64,000 nucleotides of DNA. Origin: Arion vulgaris (lineage: Eukaryota > Mollusca > Gastropoda > Stylommatophora > Arionidae). How positions within the stretch are numbered: position 1 is the first letter of the stretch; every line of letters starts with the position of its first letter. Under the pieces are notes generated by a model that saw only the letters and a list, made by a program, of their open reading frames with translations, did not search any database and had not been told where the DNA came from. The stretch is taken from contig CM036753.1 of NCBI GenBank assembly GCA_020796225.1, positions 8,884,501 through 8,948,500 of the forward strand, given 5' to 3'. Positions 46,798 to 58,407 of this stretch are shown piece by piece. Position numbers and translations under genes: made by a program.

Positions 46798-47218
46798 GTT
46801 GACCAAAGAAGGCTATGCATTGTGCTAGTAACCCTATTGTAAAAAACAAAATACTACAGAAATAACAAGCTGCCAAAGCTCATGAAATACTTTTGTCAAG
46901 ACCATGCAAAAGAAGTAACTTCAGAAGTATCTCCAAAGTTGACCAAAGAAGGCTATGCATTGTGCTAGTAACCCTATTGTAAAAATAAAATACTACAGAA
47001 ATAACAAGCTGCCAAAGCTCATGAAATACTTTTGTCAAGACTTCATGCAAAAAAAGTAACTTCAGAAGTATCTCCAAAGTTGACCAAAGAAGGCTATGCA
47101 TTGTGCTAGTAACCCTATTGTAAAAAACAAAATACTACAGAAATAACAAGCTGCCAAAGCTCATGAAATACTTTTGTCAAGACTTCATGCAAAAGAAGTA
47201 ACTTCAGAAGTATCTCCA
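46798..47218. repeat. ~140-bp tandem triplication
   Basis: Copies start at 46798, 46938 and 47079 with GTTGACCAAAGAAGGCTATG and end TCAGAAGTATCTCCA. They are nearly identical, so the event is recent. The minus-strand frame is a by-product. Confidence 0.9.
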
Positions 47219-47284
47219 TGCTTCCTGATGTTTGATTGGACCATCATCACTGCACTCTGTAGCACCGTCAAAGATCACCAATGT

Positions 47285-47608
47285 TTTTTTTCCGTCCGCT
47301 TCAACTCAGACGAAGTTTCATCTCTGAAACTGAATTTTGCGGAAAATCCGTTTTTCCAATTTCTTACAATGGCAGCAGTGTTCACATTGTAAATTACTTT
47401 ACACTGGCAGCCGTGTTGCTCAATGTACTCGTAATTAGTATTCCCTCGCCATACAGGCAGATTTTCTCCGACTTCAGAGGTACTCACGTTATCGTCCTGA
47501 GTAAGACCAGGGACTCGAACAAATGCCGGACAGTAGGTTCGAACCCGAGCTATCAGGCGTCTCACAGCTAGCAGGCCGAGCTACTATCAACTACTCTAGG
47601 CAGTCCCC
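47285..47608 (-). mobile_element. tRNA-derived SINE, family 5 (antisense), 12-bp target duplication
   Basis: GATCACCAATGT flanks it at 47273-47284 and 47609-47620. On the minus strand the head is TAGCTCGGCCTGCTAGCTGT (A box) and TCGGGTTCGAACCTACTG (B box). Confidence 0.93.
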
Positions 47609-47659
47609 GATCACCAATGTAATTTAGAAGATGGTAAAAATATTTAGTAAGAATTTATT

Positions 47660-47850
47660 TTTTAATCTTTCTAATAAATTTTAGCGGGCAGCGCTTTCTA
47701 GCCTACTCTTCTCGATTTTGAGCTGCCAAGGGTTCTTTTATGTGTTCAACATGAACTCGGGACCTACATTTTATCACCTGTCTCTGATAGGACTAGGAAC
47801 TTGATCTCATCTACACTGTGATCGGGATCTCTGGAAAATATCCATATATT
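47660..47850 (-). mobile_element. SINE family 3 (antisense, partial)
   Basis: GAACTCGGGACCTACATTTT and CTGATAGGACTAGGAACTTG are the inverse of the family 3 middle. Confidence 0.7.
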
Positions 47851-48950
47851 ATGTTATGCGATCGACGCATGGCACATTGGGCATTCCCATTCATGCTCTG
47901 TCTTCCGTTGCAGCAGCCATCCCAAAGTCCATTTGCTCACAGTACCCATGAGAAGTTGATTACTATATCTTCTCTCTCTACCACGAAGACGACACTGTCT
48001 GGCATGTCCAAATTTAACGCCTAATTCAGGGGGACTGCCTAGAGTAGTTGATAGTAGCTCGGCCTGCTAGCTGTGAGACGCCTCATAGCTCGGGTTCGAA
48101 CCTACTGTCCGGCATTTGTTCGAGTCCCTGGTCTTACTCAGGACGATAACATGAGTACCTCTGAAGTCGGAGAAAATCTGCCTGTATGGCGAGGGAATAC
48201 TAATTACGAGTACATTGAGCACACGGCTGCCAGTGTAAAGTAATTTACAATGTGCACGCTGCTGCCATTGTAAGAAATTGGAAAACAGATTTTCACGCAA
48301 AAATCAGTTTCAGAGATGAAACTTCGTCTGAGTTGAAAGCGGACGAAAGAAAATAAAAAAACAAAAAAACAAAAAGAAAAAGAAAAAAAAACAAAAAAAA
48401 ACGCCTAATTCTAGAACTCGTTCTAGTGTCTGAGACCCGCCATGTCACACAATTGAGAGCGTACCGCATTGATGATATCGGCTCTGTCCATGCTTCTGCC
48501 CACTTGAGTCGGGCACTGTTTGCAAGAGAGTCAGCACGCTCGTTACCCCGGACTCCAGCATGTCCAGGCGTGTACAGCCAAGTCATTTTCTTGAGATGTG
48601 ATCTCTGAATGATGTCCACCCATTCCACATGCATACTTCCAGATTCAATCAGTTGAAGCATATTCATCGAGTCTGATATGATGATCGTATGGGTAACCTG
48701 TTGCTCAGCCACCCATGACAGAGCCCTGGAGGCAGCGGTGATCTCCATAGTCATGCTCGATGTCGTCTCAAAAGCCCCGCAGTCCTCATGAAGTGTGCGA
48801 CCGTTTCGTTGTGCTGAGTAAGCCCACGATGATCTGGTGCCACGCTTGACAGAGCCATCGGTGTAGATAATGATATCACCTGGGTGGGAGTGCTGATCCA
48901 CGAGTGCAAGAATTTCCGCATTGACGACGCCTGGGCCCATTCTCTACAGC
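47850..48950 (-). mobile_element. LINE with intact RNase H domain, split by a SINE
   Basis: Minus-strand frame: IIIYTDGSVKRGTRSSWAYS (first Asp), TMEITAASRAL (Glu), IIISDSMNML (Asp), YTPGHAGVRGNERADSLANS (final His/Asp region). All RNase H catalytic residues are present. After the SINE (48028-48399) the element continues with GHARQCRLRGRE and the zinc-binding WECPMCHASIA end, then a GCATAACAT 3' terminus. 5'-truncated at about 48950. Confidence 0.9.
48028..48399 (+). mobile_element. SINE family 5 with 12-bp target duplication, inside a LINE
   Basis: AACGCCTAATTC lies at 48016-48027 and 48400-48411. The body is near-identical to 56028-56352 and to the inverse of 47285-47608, and the A-rich tail (48353-48399) is long, so this is a young insertion. 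Confidence 0.95.
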
Positions 48951-49025
48951 GGCGTAATAAATATCCAGATGGCTCCATGAGGGAGCGAACTGAGTACCTT
49001 TGGAATGAGAGGAGAGCACCTAACC
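48950..49025 (-). mobile_element. SINE family 3 head (antisense)
   Basis: GGCTCCATGAGGGAGCGAAC and CACCTAACCTCTACGTCACA are the inverse of the tRNA-like head. Confidence 0.6.
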
Positions 49026-49258
49026 TCTACGTCACAGAGATCCACTAAGGATAAAAAGTAGATTAGAAGAAAGTGAAAGAAACACAGTTATATTATGAAA
49101 AAAAGCCTAATTTACCTACATATTGAAGTGTAAGGCACAAAGACATTCAGCAAGCAGATGAAGTATGCGAGAAAATTGTGATATTCCAAGCCACTCGACT
49201 TGCTGAATTCTGAACATTTATTCTAATGCTAATGTTGAATTTTTATTTGTTGTTTCAG

Positions 49259-52200
49259 AGTGCATACAGACAGTTCCGAGAGTTTCATTATAGCAAATAT
49301 TGCTGCAAACAGAATAAGGTCAGTTTCAGATTTAGAGCAGAATTACACTTAGTCTAATCATGGTGTGCTGATAAATAAATATGCAGAAGGCTTATTGAAT
49401 GTTATAATGTACATAATAACAGCAATATGGTGATAGAAAAGCTGAGCATGAATGTAGGAAAACTGAATAAAAGTTATAGAACTATGGACAGAAATGGGAG
49501 AATTGTGGAAAGAGATTGGAAAACTGTGAATATTAGTTAGTAATTTCAGTACGAATAAGCTGTACATATTTCATGTGCAGAGTTGGAAAGTTTTTTTGTG
49601 AGGCATACAAACAGACCAAAGAATTTTCTATTTTATTATTAATAGATATATCTATTTATATATATATATATATCCAATTTTAAGAATGTAGATTTAATTT
49701 CTCCAATATTGTCAGAAACAAAACTAGTGTATCATCATTATCAGGTGCAGTGCCGACTCATGGATCTCCACAAATCTCTGGTGTTTGATATCATCTCAGA
49801 TGTTGGTGTTTGTCCGTGCCATGAAGTTAATCATAGTATATCATAGTAATCAAGTTATCCATAGGTTATACATATTGTAACAAATATAATCATTGATCTC
49901 TTGTAAGTATTTTACTATCTGTTGTATCATAATAGTTATGGAACCTTGGAAAAATCAATCATATAGCACTTGTGACTGCTGATCTAGATAAAAGTGCATC
50001 TCTTTATAAGGATGTTCTTGGAGGACAAGTTAGTACGAAAAAGGCAAGTATATAGCAGCTATTAATTTATGTTAAAACTTCTACAGAACTGTGTATTGTA
50101 TTTAACTCGTACTCTTATGTTATATAGGACCCTGTCTTGGGCAACTTATCGTTCAGTGTCTTCTATGGAGTTAAATCCAATATTTCTCCCGTCTCTCAGT
50201 AAAGTACATTTAAGAGTTTCTCCATGGTGTCCTTTCTTTCTTGAACAATTTGTCTCCTACTTCAATGCCTGCTTTGTGATTCTTTGATCCTTTCTTCTCA
50301 GGGTGTACCAAACATATCATCATCTTCTCTTTCTTATAACAGATGCTGCCAATGGTTGACCAGACATTTCTATAATTTTATCACCTCTCCTGAACTTCTC
50401 CAAATGAAACTTCTTCTTTTGTCATCACACTATTACCTAGTGTCATGGTTTTCCGTTTTTGTCTGCACTGCTCAAGAGGCTTGAGCGATAGTTATATGTG
50501 CTTTTTGACAAGATTCTGCTATACCATCTAACCATATTTTTTGGTCTTCCTCTTGCCTTCTTTCCTAATGCTCTATTATAGAAGACTGTATACAGAGGAG
50601 ATTCCAAATGGAACATAGTACTAAAATTGTTACTAACACTATGTCAAATGTTCATTTCAGTTTCAATAAAGTTATTTTTTTAATTAGGGTTGTTAGTTGT
50701 AACCTAATTCCGATCACCTGGTGGAATATTTGTCAATAAAACACACATTTTTACAGATGAGATTTTGCTAATGTAAAACATACATTCTATAGTACCATAT
50801 CTGCTGAGTTACACTTTAGCATTGTGTCAGATCTTATTGGTTATATGGGCTATTGACCACTTGGGAACGGAAATGAATGCAAGAAAAAAATGAAAGTTTG
50901 CTAATAGTACACATTTATTAAAATGTTATTTAAAAAAATTTAATCACTTTTTCCAATTTAGTACAACTTTCTGTTACTTGGAAACAATTGTATTTCATTA
51001 CTATTGATTCTTACTGAAAACACATTTTTTGGTAATTTAGTTCTTGTGTTTTAAAGAACAAATCAACAGTATTGAGTTTGGGTTTCTGCATTCTTTTATC
51101 ATAAGTTATACACCAATAAAATTCACACTTAGATACACAGATATTTTATTTTGCAGTTCGTGTGACAGAGTGTTTAATATTTTCATGCAGTATCCAATTT
51201 CCAAATTTAGTAAAAGTATGTTTTTCTTCTGTATTTTTGAAATAATAGCCTCTTCCGGAGCATGGAGTGACGACAGTGTTTGTTGAACTTGGAGATACCA
51301 AAATTGAGGTAATATTCTTTTATTTGCATATATTATTGATTGTTTTGGGTCATAATTTACTGAAGTTCTACAAAACAACAACTTAAGTTTGTTTACAAAT
51401 GTATATATTTCGACTGAAGTTTAGAAGTAATTTAAATACTTTATGAAGAGGTAGGTAATTCATTGTCAAAAACACTTTCCTGATGGGAGACTACTGGTGA
51501 TCAGATTTCAGTAATCTTGTGTAGTACCTCCCATCATCATAAGATCCAAATAAAATGCAGTAAAGCAAAAGGGAAGAAAGTATATTTTATAGTTGAAAAG
51601 CTATGACTCAATGTCAACTTTTTGTGAGAAAAATTACGTGCACTAAAACCCCTAAAACTTGTACAAAGTTTTAATAAAATCATGCACATTTTCTTTAACA
51701 ACATAGATCTACAAATATGCTAGATGAATATGAAATCAGTAATCTTTGGTCCATATCACAGACGACATCAATAAAATCAGTAAACAAGAGTATATTTTAT
51801 AGTGACACTTATGACTCATATTTGCAACTTTTGTGTGAATCGTAGCGCACGCCCTACTTGTAAAATTAAAAAACAATTTCAAGCAAATGTCTACATATGA
51901 CTAGAATGAAGTATAGCGAACACAAATGTCAGTTTTTCCAAACAGCGACTATATAAATATATACATATTTTATATGAGTTACGATCCTTAGTGAGTCTAT
52001 TTTTGAAACTTTCTGTGTTCTAGCGGGTGTACTTTAAAAAAACTATAGAATTGTTTTATGCAGAATGATGTATAAAATAAACAGTCTTGGATTCATATAT
52101 TTTATCACACATCGTTTAGAGCAGCGCTGTCCATTTTATCTATTGGGTGCATCTGATTTATGACTACAAAGGTATGGGTGGAATTGCAATAATAATACTA

Positions 52201-55200
52201 ACGACAATAACAGTAATATATCAATTTTAATAGTAACATTAACACTTTCGATGCCATGGGCGACAAAAGTCAACAAAACACAAACTTCCTTTCACTGCCA
52301 TGGTTGACTTTTGTCGTCCGGGAATGTCTTTTTATGGGAGTTTCGTTGACTGTACACCGATATTACATTAGCACTACTTCCATATTGTTTAGAAGAGCTC
52401 TCCAAAATGGCGGATCTAGCGTACATATGTTGAAAGTACAATAACTCTGATTTTGAATGAATTTTATTGCGTTTTTGTTAAGTAAACGCACATTTTCAAA
52501 ATGGGTGATGTAGCTGATGATAGTCAGGTTCAAAATGACTGATTCAGACTTCTTAGCCAGTGATAGTGATAAAACGACCTCTGAATGTAATACAAATTTG
52601 GAGTTTGATTCAAGTGACAATGTTTATAGATCAATAGCAGATGTTCCCAGGGGTACAGAAATAGGTGATGGAGAACTGCCTCGAAAATGGGGGTGTATCA
52701 TACTGTGGATAGGCATGGGGAACGATGCCAACAGCAGTTGCAGCAATAGCTTATGGATTATGAAGAATATACTGTACACGTAGACAAGTTCGTAGCTCAT
52801 TCATATTTGAACATTATCCCATAGCCTCAAAGTCCCGTTTATTTTTTATGATTTTTTGAAATTATCACCCTGAAAACTGATCATGCCCAAATAATAGTGT
52901 GGCTGTGAGTTGAAAAATGGGTGGCAGCGAAAGTGTTAATAAAAATAAAATATTAACAGATAAAAACTTAAATCCCAACTCTAAATCTAAAAAAGTATTT
53001 GGCTTATGTAAAAATTGAAATATACTGTTATTCACAAATGATACTTTTCTTGAAATTCTGATCAGCGTTAATGCCACTGGAGTAAAATGGGACACCTGGC
53101 TATCAACCAGACACCCACGTTGGACAGAACTGCTATAGAGAAATTAATAATGAAACCATTAGTTGCACATAAAATCAATCATTTTTGGATAACTTGGTTT
53201 AGTGATACTATGTTAATCATATAGTGATATTTTATCATTGCAGCTTTTGCATCCACTAGGAGACAATAGTCCAATCAAGTCATTTCTGGAGAAAAACAAA
53301 GCAGGTGGAATGCATCACATATGTATAGAAGTACGGTTATGTTGTGTATGTAAGGTGGCATGTATCACATCTGTGTAGAAGTAATGTTATGTTGTGTATG
53401 TAAGGTGGCATGTATCATATCTGTGTAGAAGTAATGTTATGTTGTGTATGTAAGGTGGCATGTATCATATCTGTGTAGAAGTAAAGTTATGTTGTGTATG
53501 TAAGGTGGCATGTATCATATCTGTGTAGAAGTAAGGTTATGTTGTGTATGTAAGGTGGCATGTATCACATCTGTGTAGAAGTAAGGTTATGTTGTGTATG
53601 TAAGGTGGCATGTATCATATCTGTGTAGAAGTAAGGTTATATTGTGTATGTAAGGTGGCATGTATCATATCTGTGTAGAAGTAAGGTTATGTTGTGTATG
53701 TAAGGTGGCATGTATCATATCTGTGTAGAAGTAAGGTTATGTTGTGTATGTAAGGTGGCATGTATCATATCTGTGTAGAAGTAAGGTTATATTGTGTATG
53801 TAAGGTGGCATGTATCATATCTGTGTAGAAGTAAGGTTATGTGTGTATGTAAGGTGGCATGTATCACATCTGTGTAGAAGTAAGGTTATATTGTGTATGT
53901 AAGGTGGCATGTATCACATCTGTGTAGAAGTAAGGTTATGTTGTGTATGTAAGGTGGCATGTATCACATCTGTGTAGAAGTAAGTTATGTGTGTATGTAA
54001 GGTGGCATGTATCACATCTGTGTAGAAGTAAGGTTATGTTGTGTATGTTTTGGACAACTTTTGTTGGTTAATAGATTAATCAAAATTTGTGTTGCTGTAT
54101 GCCTCGGAAATGTGTTGAGTCACCAAGTGTGTTGCTGTATGCCTTGGAAATGTTTTGGGAGTCACCAAGTTAAATACAAATAAGATTAAAACGTTTGTCA
54201 ACGAATGTCTTCGACTATTCTCAACCTGAGATGGTATGACAGAGCTGCAAACACAGACCCGTAGATAAGAACAGAACCACATGATGACCCAGGATAAGAG
54301 GAAAAAATGGCGATGGTTGGATATACTCTTTGAAAGACAGTCAAATGTCACTAGACAAGCACTCGAGTGGAACCCGCAAGAAAAACTGAACGTCCTAAAC
54401 AGAACTGGAGTCTTCTTGAGAAACTGAGTGCTGGACTATCCTGTGAGACCATAAAGAAAAGAGCCAGAAACCGGAAAAAGTCGCGACCAACTGTTGAGGC
54501 TCTATGCTCCACGAGGAGCAGAATAAGTCAATAGATTAATCAGGTTTATGTATATATATATCAGACAAAGCCCCATCTCCAGATTGAATGCTCACTGCAA
54601 TGAATCTTACAATTTCCTGTCTCTTGCCATGGTCTGTCACAAACTGCATGATTATTATTTATGTGTTTCCTTTCTTGAAATTACTAAAGTTATTGCTGCA
54701 GATTTCAATTGTGACATAAAACACAATACATCTCCAATTATATTTATCATCAAATAGGTTGTCCTGAGCAGAACTTTGCCACTCTTAACAGTCCTTCAGA
54801 ATTTATCTGTCTCATAGGTCAGATGTCCAGCCTCTGCAGCCATCATGCTCCTATTATCAGTTGCATCCTGAATCCATCTTCTCTGTGGTCTTCCTCTTCT
54901 TTTCTTTCCAGAATACCTCCTTCCATGATAGTCTTCTCCAGCCCTTAGTGTCTCTTTATATGTCCAAAATAATTCAATTTTCTCATTTTTATTTGTAGCA
55001 GTAGCAAGTTTTCTTTGATTTTGAATTCTCTTCTCTGCCTATGAATCTCTTCTGTAATACTTATATTCAAAAGCACATATATGTTTTTCCACTGCCTTGT
55101 TAAATATTCATGATTCACACCCAGCCACTGGGAATATGCACGCTCTGAGTATTCTGATCTTTGTTTAAAAGAAGACCTAGAATTAATCCAGCCCTCACAT

Positions 55201-55788
55201 GGACACCAGAGGTAAGAAAGACGAAGAATAACACAAGAGGAATGATGGAAGAACTGCCTGCAGCATATCTGGATGGAATATTGCACCAAAGAACAAGATA
55301 GCATGCAAAGTTCTTATTGAAATCTCATGTGTCACTAATGAATCTAATAAAATTCAGACAATAATATTCTCACTACCGTTTAAGTTACATCGGGACACCG
55401 CCTGTATTAATGAATTCGAGCACGGCAGCTGAGATCTAGTGTAAGAAAGAAATCGGAGTACACATGGTCACTCACCAAAGTGCAATGATGATAGTCCTAT
55501 TAATCAAACGTGTCACTAGGCATGAAGAGGATAAGGTAGTAGTAATTTTATTACATTAGAATAATTTTATGACACATAATTATGTATTGTTATAAGGTCG
55601 TGGTTAATTTATAATGGATTCCTATTGAATCACAGGTGGACAATATCCATGAAGCAATAAAAGACCTCAAGGTACAGAACATTCGACTGCTGAGTGATGA
55701 ACCTAAAACAGGTGCTCATGGGAAACCTGTCATATTTCTTCATCCAAAAGATTGTGGTGGAGTTCTAGTGGAACTAGAGGAGGCATAG
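49259..55788 (+). CDS. MCEE: Methylmalonyl-CoA epimerase (mitochondrial)
   Basis: Interconverts (2R)- and (2S)-methylmalonyl-CoA in mitochondrial propionate breakdown. Exons: 49259-49318 (tentative, in-phase, 20 codons with a basic, presequence-like peptide [13 protein letters not shown]), 49937-50044 ([20 protein letters not shown]), 51249-51308 ([20 protein letters not shown]), 53244-53330 ([20 protein letters not shown] then GGMHHICIE) and 55636-55788 ([20 protein letters not shown] ... [20 protein letters not shown], then EEA and TAG). All junctions are phase 0 and rebuild the VOC-fold enzyme with the metal-ligand His of INHIA, His of MHHI and Glu of LVELE. The intron after 50044 uses a GC donor (AAG|GCAAGT). 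The first exon with the start codon was not found. Mature domain is complete, so the gene looks functional. Confidence 0.92.
49735..49840 (-). mobile_element. LINE 3' scrap (antisense)
   Basis: CTCATGGATCTCCACAAATC and the following GATATCATCTCAGATG stretch match 4740-4830. Confidence 0.5.
50100..50410 (-). mobile_element. LINE 3' end, family A (antisense)
   Basis: TTTCTTCTCAGGGTGTACCA, then CATCTTCTCTTTCTTATAAC and AATGGTTGACCAGACA are the inverse of family A landmarks. In the intron following the GC donor. Confidence 0.75.
50410..50600 (-). mobile_element. LINE 3' end, family B (antisense)
   Basis: CACACTATTACCTAGTGTCA, AGATTCTGCTATACCATCTA and TCTTCCTCTTGCCTTCTTTC parallel 26300-26500. 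Confidence 0.6.
50600..52238. other. MCEE intronic DNA, otherwise unassigned
   Basis: Apart from exon 51249-51308, AT-rich DNA without recognised repeats. Confidence 0.45.
52243..52935 (+). mobile_element. piggyBac-type non-autonomous element, 693 bp, TTAA duplication
   Basis: TTAA at 52239-52242 and 52936-52939. Terminal inverted repeats CACTTTCGATGCCA and, inverted, CACTTTCGCTGCCA (13 of 14). A subterminal hairpin pairs CGACAAAAGTCAAC with GTTGACTTTTGTCG near the left end. Inside, about 52533-52685, a short frame [20 protein letters not shown] ... DVPRGTE resembles the acidic N-terminus of piggyBac transposases; the catalytic part is deleted. Confidence 0.8.
53304..54048 (+). repeat. 50-bp minisatellite made of exon end plus splice donor, ~15 copies
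   Basis: The first unit (53304-53353) contains the last 27 bases of MCEE exon 53244-53330 and the intron start GTACGG. Each later unit repeats GGTGGCATGTATCACATCTG, then TGTAGAAGTAAGGTTATGTT and GTGTATGTAA. Later units carry the stronger donor GAA|GTAAGG. A few copies have 1-2-bp deletions. Confidence 0.95.
54060..54530 (+). mobile_element. LINE RT tail (degenerate)
   Basis: [20 protein letters not shown] followed by [12 protein letters not shown] and a [12 protein letters not shown] ending: the RWxWIGHxLRK ... QALxWNPxGKR block of endonuclease-RT LINEs. Confidence 0.8.
54750..54985 (-). mobile_element. LINE RT tail (antisense)
   Basis: Minus strand: [40 protein letters not shown] and [14 protein letters not shown], ending [10 protein letters not shown]. 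Sister of 6505-6670. Confidence 0.85.
55175..55510 (+). mobile_element. LINE scrap followed by SINE family 3 tail
   Basis: 55175-55320 encodes an [24 protein letters not shown] RT-tail peptide. 55355-55510 matches the family 3 3' half (GGAGTACACATGGTCACTCA and GATGATAGTCCTATTAATC). Confidence 0.6.
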
Positions 55789-56027
55789 ATGTCTAGTAAC
55801 TGAAACATTTTAAAACACCAAATTTGAGTAAGTTTAAAGATCATTTGCTGCACAGAAATACTCAGGTACAGATGTAGAAAGACTTGGTTCAAGTTAAGTC
55901 ACAGAACTGCATTAAAAACCTATGGAATATTATTGACATACTAAATAACCAACTTTAATCACCAACAAAACATGTTTATGAGTAGCAATTTTTAGAAAAG
56001 AAAGATACAGAATATCATAACCTGTCC

Positions 56028-56352
56028 GGGGACTACCTAGAGTAGTTGATAGTAGCTCGGCCTGCTAGCTGTGAGACGCCTCATAGCTCGGGTTCGAACC
56101 TACTGTCCGGCATTTGTTCGAGTCCCTGGTCTTACTCAGGACGATAACGTGAGTACCTCTGAAGTCGGAGAAAATCTGCCTGTATGGCGAGGGAATACTA
56201 ATTACGAGTACATTGAGCACACGGCTGCCAGTGTAAAGTAATTTACAATGTGCACGCTGCTGCCATTGTAAGAAATTGGAAAACGGATTTTCACGCAAAA
56301 TCAGTTTCAGAGATGAAACTTCGTCTGAGTTGAAAGCGGACGAAAGAAAAAA
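56028..56352 (+). mobile_element. SINE family 5 with 11-bp target duplication
   Basis: ATAACCTGTCC lies at 56017-56027 and 56353-56363. The head carries the same A and B boxes as 48028-48399. Confidence 0.93.
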
Positions 56353-56379
56353 ATAACCTGTCCTCATCATGCCCAAGGG

Positions 56380-56680
56380 CACATAAGGCAGAGACAAACA
56401 ATTTCCACTCAATTTGATCTTGTGCCTTCTTTTTTGTACCTCAAACCTAGTCCTATGCAGGTCTTTGAGCTCTATTTCAAAAGTTTCTAACATGCCCCTA
56501 GGTCTCCCATTTTTCTATTATCCACTTCATGGCATAAAAGTCTTTGTTGCCTTTTTTTTCTCATCCTGAGGACATGTCTAATCCATTGTTTCTTTTATAT
56601 CTCTTTATTGTCATAAAAGTATTTTGAAAGTTTAATATCTCTTAGCAAGAAGATGCATTTTAGAATTGCAGTAATAGATG
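56380..56680 (-). mobile_element. LINE 3' end (antisense)
   Basis: Minus strand: AQDQIEWKLFVSALCALGHD, the A.DR..W...V.ALC.LGHD ending of an endonuclease-RT LINE; upstream part decayed. Relative at 17320-17460. Confidence 0.6.
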
Positions 56681-57189
56681 ATGAATGGGTCCCGGTTCAA
56701 AAATATTGACAGAAGATGTATCATCATAGCCAACCTGAAAGATTCAATTTCTAACAAGTTTTCTTGCCTCCTCTCACGTTATGGTTATGGGTAACTCTAA
56801 CTGACTTTCAGCTTCACTGAGGCAACCCATCTTATGGTTTAGTAGAGCATACGAAACCAAATGCAAAGAAGAAATTTCAATATGTGAAGTTAACACACAA
56901 ATCACAATGTAGCTTTTACATTGATTCAGTGCTGGTTATGTTTTTTCTGCACGTCAATAGACAAACCTTATAAAATATAACCAGTGTGTTTCTCAGGTTG
57001 AATTGATGAATCTGAGTTGGGAAAATTACTTTAATCTATATTTTTGTGGTATGTCTAGAAAAAAAAAATAACAATTCAGAGCGCATCTTTAACATAGACT
57101 ACTGGATATTTTATGTTCATATGTTTTATGGAAGTTTTGATGAGATTTTTTCCTATGGTCACTACCATTATTTTGTAACCTTACAATTA

Positions 57190-57525
57190 CAGTGGGAGTC
57201 ACCAGGAAAGACAGACTACGAAATAAGGACATTAGAAGCAGAGTGGGCATAACTTCATACACCGAAAGACAACAAATACAGTGGTTTGAACATTTAATGA
57301 GAATGAAATACAACCAACCACCAATAACAGCATACAATAAAAATAGATCGGGTACTAGAGCTGAGGGAAGACCAAGAAAAAGATGGATAGACAATATCAA
57401 GACCACACTGCATAACATAGATATAACACAAGGGCGACTCATCTGGCCCTAGAACGCAAATTAAAGCTCCCATCCCTACGCTAACGGCAAGAGTGGACAG
57501 CCAACTACATCTTCCATCTGGGAAT
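57190..57525 (+). mobile_element. LINE RT C-terminal fragment, open
   Basis: Frame GVTRKDRLRNKDIRSRVGIT, ERQQIQWFEHLMRMKYNQPP, AYNKNRSGTRAEGRPRKRWI, DNIKTTLHNIDITQGRLIWP: the post-RT DRxRNxDIR ... WxGHxxRM block, 86 codons uninterrupted, then NANLKLPSLR-like sequence. Confidence 0.85.
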
Positions 57526-57944
57526 AAACAATTTTTGCTCAGGTGCAGCATAAACAATAAAATCTTGTCAATCATACATTTTTCATTATCAGAAAAGTGT
57601 TTCTTTCTTGCAAGTGCAATTTGATGTCTAATTAATGCCTCAAACATACAAAATTTATATTTTCATGCAATTCGCAAAGAAATATTTGTGCTATCGATCT
57701 CTGCAACACCCCTATACATTTATTCATCAATTTTCTTGTGTGGTAACGATATATTGCAATTCTGAACACACAAAAATGTGTTGTTACAAAATATTGGTAT
57801 GCCTGGTGATTGACATTTGTCTTGAATTAAGTAATAAATCTCCAAGTCAAATCTTGTTTATTGAACACCCATCGACGACGACATCAGCGATTGATTCAAA
57901 ACTTTCAATATTTACTTGCATATATCATATTATTTTGTTGTGAA

Positions 57945-58285
57945 TTTTTCTTCTTCTGCATTCTCACTTGATTGGGATTCTCTAATAAAGGCAGCCGTCT
58001 GCCTCAGATTATCAGCCACGCCATACAGTTTGTCTTGGGCGCTGGTGTAAGTGAGCCACCTCTTTCTTCTCAAGTCTGCATACTGGGGGCAGTTCTGTAG
58101 GATATGATTTCTGCTTCCCCATTTTGTCCACCCTCGTGATGGTAGGTCTGACATTCTTACTGCTACATCACCAAGGCAGATTGGCGACCATAGAATCCGT
58201 TATCCCATTCCTCATTGAGGGGTCGTTGCACCATGTTATGTGCCTTACGGCCTGTTGCATCCATTTGTTTCGGGTTAGCATTCCC
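57945..58285 (-). mobile_element. LINE C-terminal end (antisense)
   Basis: Minus strand: GSRNHILQNCPQYADLRRKR, YTSAQDKLYGVADNLRQTAA and FIRESQSS. This is the HILQxCPxYxxLRxxxW ... LxxTAAFI terminus of a LINE ORF2. Confidence 0.85.
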
Positions 58286-58407
58286 TAGCGGACACGTGCA
58301 TCCGATTTCAGCCAAACCTCCTTAGTCACCTCTTACGACATGCATGACAGGTAAGAGTGGTTCTACTCTTTACACCCCAAATTTGGACCACGGTAACCAC
58401 TCGGCGG
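58285..58407 (-). mobile_element. SINE family 4, 5' part (antisense)
   Basis: ATCCGATTTCAGCCAAACCT, CACCTCTTACGACATGCATG and GGTAACCACTCGGCGGTTG are the inverse of the 26000-26125 head and core. Confidence 0.8.

Noticed and set aside
51044..51381. Frames on both strands around MCEE exon 51249-51308
   Set aside because: Only the spliced 60-bp exon has family support; the longer frames run into intron.
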